Part shown: piece by piece, positions 63,211 through 64,000 of the stretch
How positions within the stretch are numbered: the stretch's first letter is position 1
Layout: every line of letters starts with the position of its first letter
DNA from: Ignavibacteriales bacterium
Lineage (GTDB): Bacteria; Bacteroidota; Ignavibacteria; Ignavibacteriales; Melioribacteraceae
Assembly (NCBI GenBank): GCA_021740915.1
Contig: JAIOYW010000007.1
Location: 150,546-214,545 of the forward strand
DNA length: 64,000 bases
Direction: 5' to 3'
Program-made: the position numbers and the translations under genes
The notes under the pieces: generated by a model
Seen by the model: only the letters and a program-made list of their open reading frames with translations
What the model was told of the DNA's origin: nothing
Database searches by the model: none

Positions 63211-64000
63211 ATGAAAAGATCATTTTCATATTTATCAATCATTGCTGCATTAGTATTTATTAATAGCTGCGATACAACCGAACCAGCCCCGCAGGTAAAT
63301 CCACCCGGGTACCAGCAAGACATTCCCTGGCCATCTTTAGCCAAAACACCCTGGCCGATGCTCGGCAATAATCCACAGGGTAATGGACGATCAGCTTACA
63401 GAGGACCGCTTATAGGATCACTTGATTGGGAATTTAAGAATAATTGGAAACAGATTATCAGCAGTGTTGTTATTGGTCATGATTCCACTATTTATGCGCC
63501 TTATGAGGACGGAGGATTTATTGCATTAAATCCTGACGGCACCTTAAAATGGAAAATCCTCGAAGATATAACTCATACATCTACTACACCTATTATGGCT
63601 TCAGATGGCACTATATATCATTTTGCCATGTCAGGTGTTTTTGCCATTAACCAGGACGGCTCTGAAAAATGGTTTTTTCCTATAAAAATCGATACTCCCG
63701 GAAGCAATATTGATAAAGATGGCAATATTTATTTCATCAGCAGCCAGACTCTGAGAGTCTTAAATAAAGACGGTCAGCTTATCTGGTCACACAACGATCC
63801 GGACTTTAGCCGAAGATATTATACAAGTTTTTCACCGGATGGCAAAACTTTATACATCCCGGGTAAAATAACAGCCTTTGATATTGTGAACAGAGAGATC
63901 AAGTGGCAGTTCGGAACCGGAAACTCTGACTGGATTTTAGTTGATTCTTATGGGAATCTTTTTTTCACAGCGATATCGGGTTCAGTAAGTAAAAATAATA
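63211..64000 (+). CDS. PQQ-like beta-propeller lipoprotein, 3' end missing
   Basis: The gene runs off the right edge; 263 codons are visible from the ATG at 63211, which has GGAG ten bases upstream. Signal peptide and lipobox end at VFINSC (Cys18), then PQQ/WD40-like propeller blades repeat (YAPYEDGGFIALNPDGTLKW, VFAINQDGSEKWFFPI, LRVLNKDGQLIWSH). Such lipoproteins include BamB-like and substrate-binding scaffolds; without the end the type is open. Confidence 0.85.
   Translation, partial: MKRSFSYLSIIAALVFINSCDTTEPAPQVNPPGYQQDIPWPSLAKTPWPMLGNNPQGNGRSAYRGPLIGSLDWEFKNNWKQIISSVVIGHDSTIYAPYEDGGFIALNPDGTLKWKILEDITHTSTTPIMASDGTIYHFAMSGVFAINQDGSEKWFFPIKIDTPGSNIDKDGNIYFISSQTLRVLNKDGQLIWSHNDPDFSRRYYTSFSPDGKTLYIPGKITAFDIVNREIKWQFGTGNSDWILVDSYGNLFFTAISGSVSKNN

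Noticed and set aside
63032..63214. 60-codon frame in the leader of the propeller lipoprotein
   Set aside because: Composition is not protein-like (runs of Phe, Cys, His from AT-rich DNA) and no ribosome site is convincing; kept only as a note on the leader.

Overview
The window is AT-rich, gene-dense bacterial chromosome with no rRNA, tRNA, insertion sequence, phage or CRISPR array that I could see. Several features point to the Bacteroidota/Ignavibacteria side of the tree. A large secreted protein ends in a NYPNPFNP-type type IX secretion (T9SS) sorting domain (6435-8864). IspG is the long insert-containing form (23231-25144). DUF5916, DUF4159, DUF4175 and DUF3109 proteins are present, and several upstream regions carry the TAnnTTTG -7 element of Bacteroidota promoters. 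I infer an Ignavibacteriales-like bacterium; this is a family-level impression, not a database result.

Layout. 1-6.4 kb: truncated cyclic-nucleotide-binding regulator, AlkA-like glycosylase, an ECF sigma factor with a soluble zinc anti-sigma, a membrane-anchored hydrolase, a DUF5916 outer-membrane protein and a small Cys-rich protein inside a long inverted repeat. 6.4-17.3 kb: T9SS cargo, PBP4-type DacB, LOG-family protein, rpsU, a second ECF sigma/anti-sigma pair behind an M14 carboxypeptidase, a thioredoxin-like/outer-membrane pair and an RsbW/RsbV partner-switching pair. 17.4-27 kb: zinc-ribbon coiled-coil protein and Nif3 behind an attenuator-like leader, sulfide:quinone oxidoreductase operon, ispG with a DJ-1 protein and a GH13 lipoprotein. 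27-38 kb: AI-2E-type permease, a cobalamin-riboswitch-controlled BtuB-like receptor with a beta-propeller lipoprotein, LpoB with a COG3014-like lipoprotein, trkA, DUF72, nitroreductase and MarR. 38.8-45.6 kb: one tight six-gene minus-strand operon (DUF3109, rpoN, ICMT-like, PpiC foldase, hslV, hslU). 45.9-54 kb: SDR, large GH13 lipoprotein, methyltransferase/PAP2/CarH-like B12-binding operon, RDD, M64 peptidase. 54-64 kb: quinone-reductase-like MDR, radical SAM, BtuF-like lipoprotein, three small membrane or Cys-rich genes, ruvA, DUF4159/DUF4175 and a truncated PQQ-like beta-propeller lipoprotein.

Themes. Envelope biology dominates: peptidoglycan (DacB, LpoB), outer-membrane proteins, lipoproteins and a periplasmic foldase. 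Vitamin B12 recurs three times: riboswitch plus BtuB/BtuG-like uptake at 28.4-31.8 kb, a BtuF-like binding lipoprotein at 56.3-57.2 kb, and a free-standing CarH-type cobalamin domain at 49.2-49.8 kb. Regulation is rich: two ECF systems, sigma-54, RsbW/RsbV, MarR and two leader RNAs. The best candidates for something undescribed are the CarH-like sensor without a DNA-binding domain, the nif3 leader, the 19-codon ORF coupled to btuB below the riboswitch, and the long inverted repeat that covers the start of the gene at 6188.
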